A stretch of DNA of 64,000 bases. It comes from Narthecium ossifragum (taxonomy: Eukaryota; Streptophyta; Magnoliopsida; Dioscoreales; Nartheciaceae). The notes beneath the pieces were generated by a model, which worked only from the letters and a program-made list of their open reading frames with translations, did not search any database and was not told where the DNA came from. The number at the start of each line of letters is the position of its first letter. The stretch's first letter is position 1. This document shows, one piece after another, positions 44,441 through 55,542 of the stretch. The stretch covers positions 23,727,988-23,791,987 of the forward strand of contig OY986965.1 of the NCBI GenBank assembly GCA_963920575.1, read 5' to 3'. The translations under genes and the position numbers were made by a program.

Positions 44441-46098
44441 ATATAGGGTTTTTTTCAAAATTTTTTGACAAAACGTCCCCTATATCGAGGGCTAAATGAG
44501 ACAATTCTACAACATTCGCCAAATACAAAAATTAAATCGCAGTATTAAAGGGGCAAACATTGTCCCCAGGGTGAACCTTGTCCCCCACAAACCACACAAA
44601 TGATAATGATAATAATAATAAAAAAACAATTTCCCTAATTCTCCTCCTAATGTACACCCTATTTTCCAACTTTCAAATAAAGTTGAACAAAAGAATCATA
44701 TATATCAACGTATGTACACTGTTATATGTACATGCCGCTGGCATGATTTAAAAAAAAAAGAAAAAAATACGGAGATTCTAATTGAACTTAATACATAAAC
44801 TTCTCCATAGCTCTCCGGCGTGTATAAACCTGTATGCAAATGAAAGGTGAGATGTAACTTAGAATGGAAAAGAACATGCATAAGCAAAAGAACTTTGAAT
44901 TATTGCAGACTTTGTACGGAACACAGAATATAGAGGCACACATCAAAACATAAATAAACAGATGTTTCTATAAGTTTATATGAAAATATAATTTACCAAT
45001 AGACTACATATCAAACACTCACATATGCATGCATCAGTACCTTATAATTTCCCATGCAATGTGTCTCTTTTATCTCATAATCAATAGTGGGAATTGAACA
45101 GATGTACCATTATCTCATAATCAATGGTAGGATTTTGGAGTGAGTAAGCGGCCTTTTCTTTAGTTTTAAGAGTGGGACATAATCGTTTTCTATTAGGGTT
45201 TGGGGTATCTGAAAACAATTGAAGACTATTTGTATGTATAGTATTCTCTCATCATGGTTAGCCTGGCCTCAAGGACTTATCTGCTGAGTCTGATAGCCTG
45301 CCCTCCTGTGCTCTTCTCCATTTTCCAATAGAACTTGCACAGAGAAGAGGGTCTATCTAGAGATTCAGGTGCATATGTGACAAATTCATGTGAAGAGCGA
45401 GCTGGAAAAGCTCAACTTTAGAGGTGAGCATTTCCATATTTTAGTTCAATGGTTTTGTTGTTGTGTGGTATGTCACAGAATAGGTTTTTTTGCCAGTCAA
45501 ACATCTAAAATAGCTGAATAACAACATGAAGCTCGTAATAGGTGCACAGTTCATTTCTACAGTCCTAATGAAGAACTTTTGCAGTGTATAATTCAGAACA
45601 TCCATGTATAAATGATTGATATTCTACATGCACAATCGGAGCCTTTGCCTACTTTTTACCATGGAAATATCATATTCATTAAAATTCAAAGGTTATAAAT
45701 GATTGATATTCTATGGACGGAGCACCTTAATAATATATATCATTAAAGTTAAATCAAGCAAGATAAGCAATCATATAATTTCACAAAGGAAGTTTATAAG
45801 ACTCTGACATATTGAAAAATATGACATATCACCTCAAATGTTTAATAGCAAAAATACAAATTTGAATAGATAAAAGTTCAACTACTTTTTCCCTGAAAAT
45901 CACTAATTTTGTTAAGTGCAACGAAATATAACTTTCAGGGAGATATCAAGTTGCTCTTCAATATTTGTTATGAAAGGAAATTAAAGAAACTGGAGCTTAA
46001 AGTCTTTGAGGTACTTTAACTTATATGTAATAGTTTCCGTATAACCAAGTTGAAATCAGATGAGATAAATATAAGTATGACAATTTGGAGAAGCTGAT
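44441..46098 (-). other. Helitron A AT-rich part
   Basis: The first 170 bases match Helitron B (58266-58420; shared ACAATTCTACAACATTC, GGGGCAAACATTGTCCC). The remainder has no confident gene on either strand. A short minus-strand stretch near 45280-45340 could be a decayed kinase C-terminus, but the match is too weak to claim. Confidence 0.45.
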
Positions 46099-46996
46099 TG
46101 ATACGATGCACCTTCTCAAAGGCTTTCGTACCGGGTTTCTTGCCTTATCTCAGATCCTCTTTAGCCAAATCTATGGCTAGGTCGAGAGATACCTTTAGGG
46201 TTTTAGGAGAAGGACCCTAGGTATTCGACGAGGAAGGCGAAGACTAGAGGAGGAGACGGATGAGAAGAGGGATACCTTACAGCTCCTCTAGGGTTGGCTG
46301 GCTTCTCTTGGAGATCCAAGCCTTGGAGAACGTGGTGGAGGGAAGCACGGCAGCCAAGGGGACGCCGGGGACTTGGGGTTGGACGGCGGAGGTGGTTGGT
46401 AGCGACGGTGGTGGTGGTGAAGGAGTGGACGGCAGCGGAGAAGGAGACCAGTGATGGAGAAGGACCGGCTGTAGAGAGAGATGAAGGTGGCTGGTGGATT
46501 ATGAGGAAACTAGGTTACAGCTACTCCTATATTACTTCTACTCCTAGGATTTATCTCTACTAAATAATAACTCTCATAAATTCGTCCATGCATAATTACA
46601 AGCTATGGAGGTCCTTTTATAGAGGCCTCAAGAGAGTTCTACTACAACTAGAGAACTATCTTGCTTTAATCAGCAAGTAACCATACTTTCCTACTAAGAC
46701 TCAATCATAACTCAAACTTCCTGATTACTAGGACTCTTAATAGGAACTAATAAAGCAAATCATAAACTGAACTCAAACTAGGAAACTGACTCAATCAAGA
46801 TAACTACTAACTAGGAAATCATCTAAGTAAGCAAACCAGCTAGGAATAGGATTCCTTTGGCCGGCTGAGCTTAGAACGCCCAAAGGGACTTGGTTCCCAC
46901 CTAACCTTGACCATGGGGTCCACCCATGCTTGGGTCTGGGCGTGGATCTGGTCTGGTCTGGTTCAGTGGTGGTTGAACCCATAACAGCCAGTTGGC

Positions 46997-49456
46997 TCAA
47001 CCTGCTCCAAAGGGACCTAGTTGCAGCCAACTCCTTGGCGTGGGCCCATCCAAGCAAGGACGTGGGTCCCTTCTTGGAATGGCTCGGTTCGACCTCGTAT
47101 CATCCCTCCTCCCTTCGAAATTGGCCTTGTCCTCAAGGCCTGAATGTGATGAGGAAAGAGGGCTCTTCTCTTCTCGAACCGGAGTGATGTGGCAGGACCG
47201 CAACTGTTGCTCTGTACTCGGCGGTGAGAATCCCGGTCGGGCCCATGGTGGATCTAATGGTAACTGGGCCATTGGATCAGGGGGCCATGCAGCTAGTGAG
47301 AACCCTGGTCGCACCCATGGTGGATCAGGTGGTAACCGGATCGGTGAATCAAAGAGCCATGCTGTCGGTCTAGAAGGAGGGAACTGAAACTTAGGCATAT
47401 CCGGGGGTCGCTGGAACTCCTTGAAGTAAAGGACGGTCATAGATCGGCGGTGGTGTGTCCTTAGTAGCTGGCTTCCTGGGTCAAAGACTAGATCGACTCG
47501 AATCGAGTCCTCCCAACGTGGAAGTAGACCCAAAGTGGCAGCTGAATTCAGTCGAGTGCAGTTGAGCTTGGATATTTCTCTGCTTTGCTCGAAAGGGAAC
47601 ATTAGGGCTCTGGCTTCAGCATCAGTCCTCATGGTCAGAGTCGACAAAGTCGTTCTGAAACTTTGAGTGGTTGATGGATGCTGGGTGATGCTCTTGGATC
47701 TGATCAGCTGGAAGATGGCATCCGAATGAGGAGGGTAGCTCCTTGGATAGCTCAGATTAGTTGGGGGATGCCTAATCAACTGAAGATGTGTAGGGATCAT
47801 TTGGATCTGATCTAGACGGTCCAGATGGCCTGAGGGTGCTTGACCAGGTGCAGATTGGCTGAGCTTGATCGAACTTAGCCTGATCTGGTCTGGATCCGGG
47901 CTTGATCGGATTTGGTTGGTGTAGCCAAATCTGGTTGAGCCTGGACTGAATCTGTCCAAGTCTTGTAAGCTGGAGTTTGACTCGATCAAGTGTGGAAAAT
48001 TGAGTCGGAGTCTGATCAGGTTCAAATGGTGGTGATTTGATCTGATCTGATCTGATAGTTGAGATCTGTCCAGTGCTTGAAGAAGCTTGGGATTGGATTG
48101 AGATCTGGCAGCTGGAGGTGGCCGTAACTCAATTGCTTGTGAGGGAAGCTCGTCGGAGTTTACATCCCATGGGGAAGAGGTAGTGAGAGGATGGGGGTTT
48201 GATATGGTTGGCGGATCTGGAGGGCGTTTGGGGTCGGCCTCGGTAAGGATACGGGAAGGGTCAGGAGGTTTAGGGAACGGTCTTTGGTGGCTTGAGAGAT
48301 CCTTCAGTGGGCCATGGAAGGAGGTTATGGTAGGATCAGGGGCAGGTAGGCAGCGATTACCTTGGGGGTTGCTGCCGGAGTTGAAGGAGATGGATTTGGG
48401 AGCCGGCTGGTTTGGGGATGGAACGGGGTAGGAATGAGGAGGGCCTTGGTGGGGGTTACATGGTACGGGGAGGGCATGAACTGAGGTAAGGTCGGTGGCT
48501 GCAGTTTTGTGGACTTCAGGTGGATTGCCGATGATTACAATCGGCTGTAGGGCTGGAGAACGGGGGGCCGTGGGTTTGTAGGGGGAAAGAAGGTGGCCTT
48601 GATTTGTGGTGGGGGCTGCCGGGGAGGAGTAGGGAGAGTTGCTGGTCGTGGGATGTGGTGTGGTTGGGTGAGGGGGCAGCGGGTGTTGTTCATGGTCTGG
48701 GTCATGGGGCAGCTTATGGGTAGGTGGAGTATGAGGAGTCCTAATCCCGGTAGAGCTGGGTTTATGTTTTGCAATCCAAGTTGCAGCTAGAATGGGATTT
48801 TCTTTGGAAATCTGAACTCTGGTAGGGCTTGACTGATTTGTAGGAGAATATCGTTGGATCATTGCTTCCCATTGTTCTACTGAAGGGTAAGGCAAAGGGA
48901 TCCAACTCTGGACAGCTTCCTTCCATTGTTCAGCCGTAGGGTAAGTCGTACTCCGAGTTTGACTAGGATTCCTAGTTGGAGTAGGATTTGCAATCCTAGT
49001 TCCAGTAGGATCTTGAGTCCAAGTCGTACTCTGAGTTTGACTCGAATTCCTAGTTGGAGTAGGATTTGTAATCCTAGTTCCAGTAGGATTTGGAGTCCAA
49101 GTTGTACTCAAATAGCCATTGGTGTTTGTAGGTTTGGGTTGGTTGTAGGGAGTAGGTAATGGTTGATACGGTGGTGATGGATTGTAGGGAAGACTAGGGT
49201 TGTACGGTGCGTAGGGAGGTGGCATAGGCTGCTGGTATGGTGGCGGAGAAAGGGTAGTGGGGCCAGGTATGGGTGAGGGATGGATAGAGGGCTCAAGGTT
49301 TGGATACTGGCTCGGTTCATAGGCAGGTTGGATGTGAGGTGGGTAATAGTAGGCTTGTGGAAGAATTGGGTTGTAGGCTGCATAGGGTGGAGGTTGGGTA
49401 GGGTTTGAGCAATTCACGGTATAACTAGGGTTTTGGCCAGGTACTCTTCCTGCCAT
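46997..49456 (-). CDS. long proline-rich ORF of the RT-less LTR element
   Basis: 819 codons from the ATG at 49456 (MAGRVPGQNPSY), with no stop, running through the polypurine tract about 105 bases into the 3' LTR. An upstream GTG at 49531 in the same frame would start inside the LTR and is unlikely. Residues 1-130 are Pro/Tyr-rich (PYNPSLPYNPSPPYQP). Then come repeats of NPTGTRI.NPTPTRN.SQT, two AEQWKEAVQSW / VEQWEAMIQRY-like motifs, and a long Pro/Ser/His-rich part. The last 200 residues are more mixed (EARALMFPFEQSREISKL; RVDLVFDPGSQLL). I recognise no gag, CCHC or enzyme motif. An ORF of this size is unlikely to survive by chance, but composition (stop-poor CA-rich strand) helps. Function unknown; perhaps a gag-like structural protein. 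Confidence 0.5.
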   Translation of the reverse strand: MAGRVPGQNPSYTVNCSNPTQPPPYAAYNPILPQAYYYPPHIQPAYEPSQYPNLEPSIHPSPIPGPTTLSPPPYQQPMPPPYAPYNPSLPYNPSPPYQPLPTPYNQPKPTNTNGYLSTTWTPNPTGTRITNPTPTRNSSQTQSTTWTQDPTGTRIANPTPTRNPSQTRSTTYPTAEQWKEAVQSWIPLPYPSVEQWEAMIQRYSPTNQSSPTRVQISKENPILAATWIAKHKPSSTGIRTPHTPPTHKLPHDPDHEQHPLPPHPTTPHPTTSNSPYSSPAAPTTNQGHLLSPYKPTAPRSPALQPIVIIGNPPEVHKTAATDLTSVHALPVPCNPHQGPPHSYPVPSPNQPAPKSISFNSGSNPQGNRCLPAPDPTITSFHGPLKDLSSHQRPFPKPPDPSRILTEADPKRPPDPPTISNPHPLTTSSPWDVNSDELPSQAIELRPPPAARSQSNPKLLQALDRSQLSDQIRSNHHHLNLIRLRLNFPHLIESNSSLQDLDRFSPGSTRFGYTNQIRSSPDPDQIRLSSIKLSQSAPGQAPSGHLDRLDQIQMIPTHLQLIRHPPTNLSYPRSYPPHSDAIFQLIRSKSITQHPSTTQSFRTTLSTLTMRTDAEARALMFPFEQSREISKLNCTRLNSAATLGLLPRWEDSIRVDLVFDPGSQLLRTHHRRSMTVLYFKEFQRPPDMPKFQFPPSRPTAWLFDSPIRLPPDPPWVRPGFSLAAWPPDPMAQLPLDPPWARPGFSPPSTEQQLRSCHITPVREEKSPLSSSHSGLEDKANFEGRRDDTRSNRAIPRRDPRPCLDGPTPRSWLQLGPFGAG
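47103..47118 (-). promoter_or_regulatory. polypurine tract of the 4.4-kb LTR element
   Basis: CGAAGGGAGGAGGGA on the minus strand is directly followed by the 3' LTR start TGATACGAGG. Confidence 0.75.
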
Positions 49457-49498
49457 GTGGACTCCTTCGGAAGGATTCGGGAGGGCACAGGTAAGAGG

Positions 49499-49517
49499 AA
49501 AGAGCTCTGATGCCAAG
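49499..49517 (-). promoter_or_regulatory. primer binding site of the 4.4-kb LTR element
   Basis: TTGGCATCAGAGCTCTTTC on the minus strand follows the 5' LTR directly. It resembles the initiator tRNA-Met site TGGTATCAGAGC with one change. Confidence 0.75.
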
Positions 49518-50749
49518 TTGATACGATGCACCTTCTCAAGGGCTTTCGTACCGGGTCTCTTGCCTTATCTCAGATCCTCTTTAGCCAAATCTATGGCTAG
49601 GTCGAGAGATACCTTTAGGGTTTTAGGAGAAGGACCCTAGGTATTCGACGAGGAAGGCGAAGACTAGGGGAGGAGACGGATGAGAAGAGGGATACCTTGC
49701 AGCTCCTCTAGGGTTGGCTGGCTTCTCTTGGAGATCCAAGCCTTGGAGAACGTGGTGGAGGGAAGCACGGTAGCCAAGGGGACGCCGGGGACTTGGGGTT
49801 GGACGGCGGAGGTGGTTGGTAGCGGCGGCGGTGGTGGTGAAGGAGTGGACGGCAGCGGAGAAGGAGACCAGTGATGGAGAAGGACCGGCTGTAGAGAGAG
49901 ATGAAGGTGGCTGGTGGATTATGAGGAAACTAGGTTACAGCTACTCCTATATTACTTCTACTCCTAGAATTTATCTCTACTAAATAATAACTCTCATAAA
50001 TTCGTCCATGCATAATCACAAGCTATGGAGGTCCTTTTATAGAGGCCTCAAGAGAGTTCTACTACAACTAGAGAACTACCTTGCTTTAATCAGCAAGTAA
50101 CCATACTTTCCTACTAAGACTCAATCATAACTCAAACTTCCTGATTACTAGGACTCTTAATAGGAACCAATAAAGCAAATCATAAACTGAACTCAAACTA
50201 GGAAACTGACTCAATCAAGATAACTACTAACTAGGAAATCATCTAAGTAAGCAAACCAGCTAGGAATAGGATTCCTTTGGCCGGCTGAGCTTAGAACGCC
50301 CAAAGGGACTTGGTTCCCACCTAACCTTGACCATGGGGTCCACCCATGCTTGGGTCTGGGCGTGGATCTGGTCTGGTCTGGTTCAGTGGTGGTTGAACCC
50401 ATAACAGCCAGTTGGCTCAACCTGCTCCAAAGGGACATGGTTGCAGCCAACTCCTTGGCGTGGGCCCATCCAAGCAAGGACGTGGGTCCCTTCTTGGAAT
50501 GGCTCGGTTCGACCTCGTATCACTGATAAACTCAACTAAAAATTGATTTCCACATCCTGAAAAAAGGAATAGTGAGGCATGCAATGCATAGGGATATTTG
50601 CAGTGTGGAAATTTCTAGGAAAGGATAAAATAAATGTGAGGGGCAAGATTAAGTATGAGAAGTCAAAATCAGTGGAGAACATATTCTTCATGTCGGAGTA
50701 CAAAGGTAGTTATTCAAAGAGAACACACAGAGTTTGGATTGTTACTTTG

Positions 50750-51490
50750 TGAATCATTCAAGTTGAAGGACATTGGCATCGACATTCTGCCATAGCATTC
50801 TTCCTATGAGCGAACTGCACAAATTAGAGGATTTCAAACTATGCTGCAACAAAATTAAAGATCGTAAAAATCTATTTGGTCCCCTATATATCATTAAATA
50901 ACAAAAAAAATGCATGAGAAGGAAATGGGATGATCTCATTTACTAGCCTTGCACTAGAATAGACGACCAGAGATAGAACAACTTTAACATAATAGAAGTA
51001 ATGGTTCGATGTATGGTTAGTAATACATGTAGATCAATCGCACACTCAACTTTGTAGTAAAATGGACCACAACCAAATTTTCAACTACTAAAACTCTACA
51101 AAAGCACCAATTAAATCTCAAACTCCATTTGAGTAATGAAATAGAATGAAATTTTTTCTATGCTCATCAATGAGAGAGGGAATGGTCCAGAGAGACTATT
51201 ATTGTTGAGCCTCCTGATGTTAGAACATGCAAAGACCAAAAGTTCAAGAAAACTTCAAAGAAAGGAGGAACTAATCACAATGGATACTGTTCAAAGAACT
51301 CCTTACATGTACTTAAGGTTGTTTAGGTGGCCCAATAAGGTTGGTATTTCAGCATTAAAGTTGTTGTTGGAGAGATCAAGTGTGTGTAGATTTGAAAGCT
51401 TCCCAATCTCTTCTAGAATTGGTCATGATATGTTGTTGTTCTGCAACAACCTGCAAAGCATTGCCAACTTACATAGAGAGCCTAAAATAC
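50750..51490 (-). pseudogene. LRR receptor-kinase remnant (NIK/SERK type)
   Basis: The minus strand at about 51300-51475 reads LLQNNNIS, a stop, then LEEIGKLSNLHTLDLSNNNF and AEIPTLLGHLNNLKYM. A separate piece near 51160-51215 reads RLNNNSLSGPFPLSL. A third near 50765-50815 reads CYGRMSMPMSFNLNDSQ, matching the segment after the LRRs in NSP-interacting-kinase proteins. Order and gaps fit successive exons with degraded introns, so the DNA was acquired with introns. The kinase domain is not found here. It lies inside Helitron A and probably represents a capture. Confidence 0.65.
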
Positions 51491-51599
51491 CAACTTTTCA
51501 TGAACCAAAGAGCTTATGATCAAAACTTACACAATTTTAAAATGATGGGAGAAAGTGTGCCAGATAGGTTATGGCTTCGAGTTCCTCTGTAAGAACTGC

Positions 51600-54500
51600 T
51601 CGTACGCCCCGCCCCAATTTAATATAAAATATCCCAAATAATTACTGAAAATTTCGGCATGACCCTTGGGCACGGGGACGTGAGATCACTATTACAACAT
51701 TTCAATCACTAATCAAACATACTTTACAACATTTAATCATACTATTTCTCTTTACAATCATTCACCACATCTAGGGGCACATACGCCCACATCAATTCAA
51801 ATAATATACATGTACCAACATTCATTCATCTCATTCATTTCATATATATAGGACTTGTAAACATCAAAATACAAGATAATTCAGCCAAATCCTCAATATA
51901 TAATTTTGTTTCATATCCAACATATACAGGCTTTATCATACATAAGAAAATAGACATAATGATAAAATGACTCCACATCCTGAGACAGGACCTCCATGGA
52001 CTGCACTGGTCTCTGGCCTACCCATAGGTCCTCCTGCACAAAAACCAAAACCTAACAAAAATGAGCTCTAAAGCCCAGTAGGAGTCACCAACTAAGACAC
52101 TGGTGTACACCCACCTATCCTAGTATACTGCCTAAGTATGGTCTGGCTAGTATGGGTAAGTCTTACACGCACAGTCGCCGTGTCCGGCCGTCAATGCTCG
52201 CCCATACCCCTATAGACTCTATACCCAGCCCCAGTATACTAGTATAGGTACAACATCCTATACTAGCTTACTGATCCTAGTATGGTTTGGCTAGTCTGGG
52301 TAAGTCTTACACGTACAGTCGCCGCGTCCGGCCGTCAACGCTCGCCCAGACCCCTATAGACTCTATACAGGCCTCAATATACTAGTATAGGCAACACAAC
52401 CTCAAGTCATATCCTCAATCAGATCAAATCCTCAAGTCAGATCTTCAATCAGATCAAATCCTCAAGTCAGATCCTCAATCAGATCAAATCCTCAAGTCAA
52501 GTCCTCAATCAGATCAAATCCTCCAATCAGATATTTAATCAGATCAAATCCTTAAATCAAATCTAGTTATCAACTTAGTCCCTAGACTCCCTAGACTCTG
52601 ACTAGTCTAGCTACAGGACCTGACTAGACCCAATCACAACCCCAATCCTATCATGTATGCACAAGACAAAGAACACAACAATAAAGCAAATAACAATTAT
52701 CATATATTCATACAATACAAGAAATCATCATATCATAGCATATCAAACAACCATCACAAGAGAAAAGCATACATTACCAACCAGAGCATAGCATAACATA
52801 AACACAAATCCTAGGAGGTAACTCCTACCTTAAAAGGACAGTCAACGTGCGATCCCTAAGCCCGGGGGTCCACGCCGCGCTCCGACACTCGACCACCGCT
52901 CAAACGATCGCCTAAAACATGATAAACAAGAATAAGATCCCTTAGAGTCCTAAAGAGATTAAAACAGCTAGCATCAGTTCGATTCACGATAAACTGATCG
53001 AAAACACGCGTCGGAAGGCTCTAATGTTCGTTAGCAAACAGCTAATGTGCACCGCGTGCACAGGGCACTAACCAGTGTACTCAGACGATCGTTGTGCGCG
53101 CCAACGTGCGCTGCGCACAACGCCATCTTTCTCCTCAAGAGGATCGCCGGAGCTCCGTCGGACCTCCAATCCAGAGTGCTCAAGCACCAGGAAAACTGAT
53201 GAGTGCATGAAAGTGCACTCTAAATAGCCTTATAACCATCTCAATTGCTAGATTATTATCTTTAATCAACATCTTTATTCCTATTTTTATATCTATATGT
53301 TGCTTCACATAGTTGTTTGGAAAATGCAGGAAAAAGGAGAAAAGAAGCTGAAAAGAGTGCATGGATCAACTTTAAAGATTAATCTGTACCTGCTCATGAA
53401 GAATCAGATTATGTGCCATATATGGTTGGAAAGCTCTTGAAGTCTAGATTCTGGAGAATTTTACGGTTCGTGATTCTGAGTTTTCTAGAAAAAGTTACGG
53501 CAATTTCAGTACCGATGGCGCAGTCTGAATGGCAGCACAGTAAATAAGTTGGAAGTCTGAGCGATCCGCCGATCGATCGGACTACGCAAAAACGTGACAG
53601 AACCTATTTTTTTTGGCTGAACGAAGTCCGATCGATCTCTCCATCCCTCCAAAGGGGTCCGATCGATCCGACACCAATGGTCCGATCGATCGGACTCGGG
53701 AAAAGCCAAAAACAGCTGATTTTTACTCAACCGATCGATCCAACACTCATAGTCCGATCGATCGGACTTGGGAATTAAAGGTTGACAGAACGTATGCTTT
53801 TTAGAGGACCAGAGTTCGATCGATCCGTCCATCGATCGGACTCGCGTAAATAGAAGTTGGAGATTTCAATGAGACCGATCGATCCAACATCTCGAGGAGG
53901 ATCGATCGGACGTTTCCAGTGAATTAAATCAACGGTTTTGATTTAACCCGAGTTTAGGCCTATAAATAGGATACTTAGGGTTATCAAAAGGGGACTTTTT
54001 GAGGACTTTTTGGCAGCGTTTGGAGGCGAGGAGAAGGGTTCCAAGCTTGGTTTTCTTTTCTTATTTCTTCTTTATTTCTTCATTAGTTTTGTTGCCCTCA
54101 TGGTGAACATGAGTGGCTAGTTTCTTCTCTAAGGTACTGATGTAGCCCTAACTGAATCATTCTATGTTATTGGATCATGATTATTTTATCAGTTTATTTT
54201 CCTTGTTTCATTCATTATTATAACTAAGATCTTAAATACCTTTATCTGGCCAATAGAAGTATTATAGATTGTTGTATGTGAGATTGGGCGAGGGTTCATT
54301 CCCTAATCTTGCAGGATCTATGAATGAATGAGTTTATGTCGAGGCCGGGTTCAAGCTAAGAGTATTCTTGGTTCATGATTGTTCTTCAGAGCTTAATGGA
54401 TTCTTGGTTAACACTTAGTTATGGGTTCATTAACTAGGGTTAATTGGGGGTACTTGGTGAAGACCGCGGCCGAATGGATCATCATACCGGAAGAACGAGC

Positions 54501-55325
54501 CCTACGAATTAAACTGAAACTTGATTGATTCAATGCATAGAATGAGGATGTTATGGTGAAATCGGAACCTTAGTATTCATCCATCATATTTTCATCATTT
54601 TCTTATTTCGTTATTAGATCATCTATCTTCGAGACTTCATATTTCTTTTTTTTCCATTCCTTATTTTCTTTCTTTTCTGTTCTTTAGCGTTTCACTCTAA
54701 TAATCTTTACAAATCTTTGTGGGTACGATACTCGTCTTGCTACTATACTGATTGCACCGATTCGTATACTTGCGAGATATAAAATTTATTCATCAAAAAC
54801 CACCAGAGGAGAAGAGGGAAGCTACATGCTGTCCCTAGCACAAGGTTGGCGGTCACTGCCAGAGAAAGGCCGGAACCTCGCCGGAAACCATGGCAGGGAC
54901 GGGGATCAAGGATCCCCCCCCCCACCCCCACCACGGGAAACGCCCGGACAGGGCTCGGAGAGAGACGCCCTGGACCACGGGAGGTCCCCGTCGCCGTCCA
55001 CGACACCTTCTCCGGGGACCCATCACCGGAAGACCGCGAAGCTCCCCAAAACCCAACGGAAAACCGACGAAAAACAAGGGAAAACGAAGGGGAAAAGGGC
55101 TAGAAGCTTACCTTAGTCGAGATCGGGAAGGAAATCCAGCGGAGATCTACTGGATCTTCACCCCCGGCGAGCTCCACCGCTCCTCCCGATTTCTTCCTCC
55201 TCCTTTCCTTCCTTCTCCGGCTCCCTCTCTCACGATCTCTCTCCCATCGCGGCCGATCTCGCCTTCTCACACCCGGCGCCGGCGATCTCCACCTTCCTCC
55301 CCCCTTCTCTCCCTCTCGATCTCTC

Positions 55326-55369
<44 letters not shown>

Positions 55370-55537
55370 GGCTGAGAAGTGAGGATGACGAGAGGAAAAG
55401 AAATCGGGGGAGAAGAGAATCGAATTCTCTAGAAGGGTGGGTGTCTTTTTGCAGAAAACACCCCGCATGCCCCAAAATTACACAAATGTCCTCCAATCTT
55501 ACATAAAAGCCCAGAAATTAACACTTAGGCCCTTACA
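51600..55537 (-). mobile_element. family X long LTR-like element, copy 2
   Basis: 51600-53196 plus 54796-55537 (about 2.3 kb joined), opposite in orientation to copy 1. The shared parts are the GCACGGG and CGCCCCG end, the duplicated block with GTAAGTCTTACACG (52120-52395), the GTGCACAGGGCACTAACC region, the CT microsatellite (55331-55367) and the TGTAAGGGCCTAAGTG end. A 30-bp unit (CCTCAATCAGATCAAAT) is expanded to about five copies at 52400-52560. No clear TSD; the left terminus (TACGCCCCG) looks altered. It inserted in the captured gene fragment. Confidence 0.75.
53197..54795 (+). mobile_element. Athila-type solo LTR, family C, copy 2
   Basis: 1,599 bp, TGATGAGTGCATG...TTATTCATCA, exact TSD AAAAC (53192-53196 and 54796-54800). 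GATCGATC sites cluster at about 53565-53915, many as GTCCGATCGATC, followed by TATAAATAGG at 53961. It is collinear with 31301-32793, with extra repeat units. It splits family X copy 2. Confidence 0.92.
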
Positions 55538-55542
55538 CCATC

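Larger units (their letters stand above)
46099..50522 (-). mobile_element. intact LTR retrotransposon with one long non-pol ORF
   Basis: 4,424 bp with exact TSD CTGAT (46094-46098 and 50523-50527). The two 1,004-bp LTRs (46099-47102 and 49519-50522) start TGATACGATG, end CTCGTATCA and differ at about a dozen positions by eye, so insertion is young. An initiator-Met-like primer site (TGGCATCAGAGC) and a polypurine tract (GAAGGGAGGAGGGA) fix the minus orientation. The 2.4-kb interior codes no protease, RT or integrase, only the Pro-rich ORF at 46997-49456. Confidence 0.93.

Noticed and set aside
45250..45340. Kinase C-terminus of the LRR-kinase remnant
   Set aside because: The similarity is only a few residues and needs stops; not enough to annotate.
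51588..51600. TSD for family X copy 2
   Set aside because: No 5-bp match to CCATC at 55538-55542 was found at any plausible left end; the terminus is altered.
55230..55496. Open frame rich in Ser/Glu/Arg
   Set aside because: Reads through the CT microsatellite of family X.
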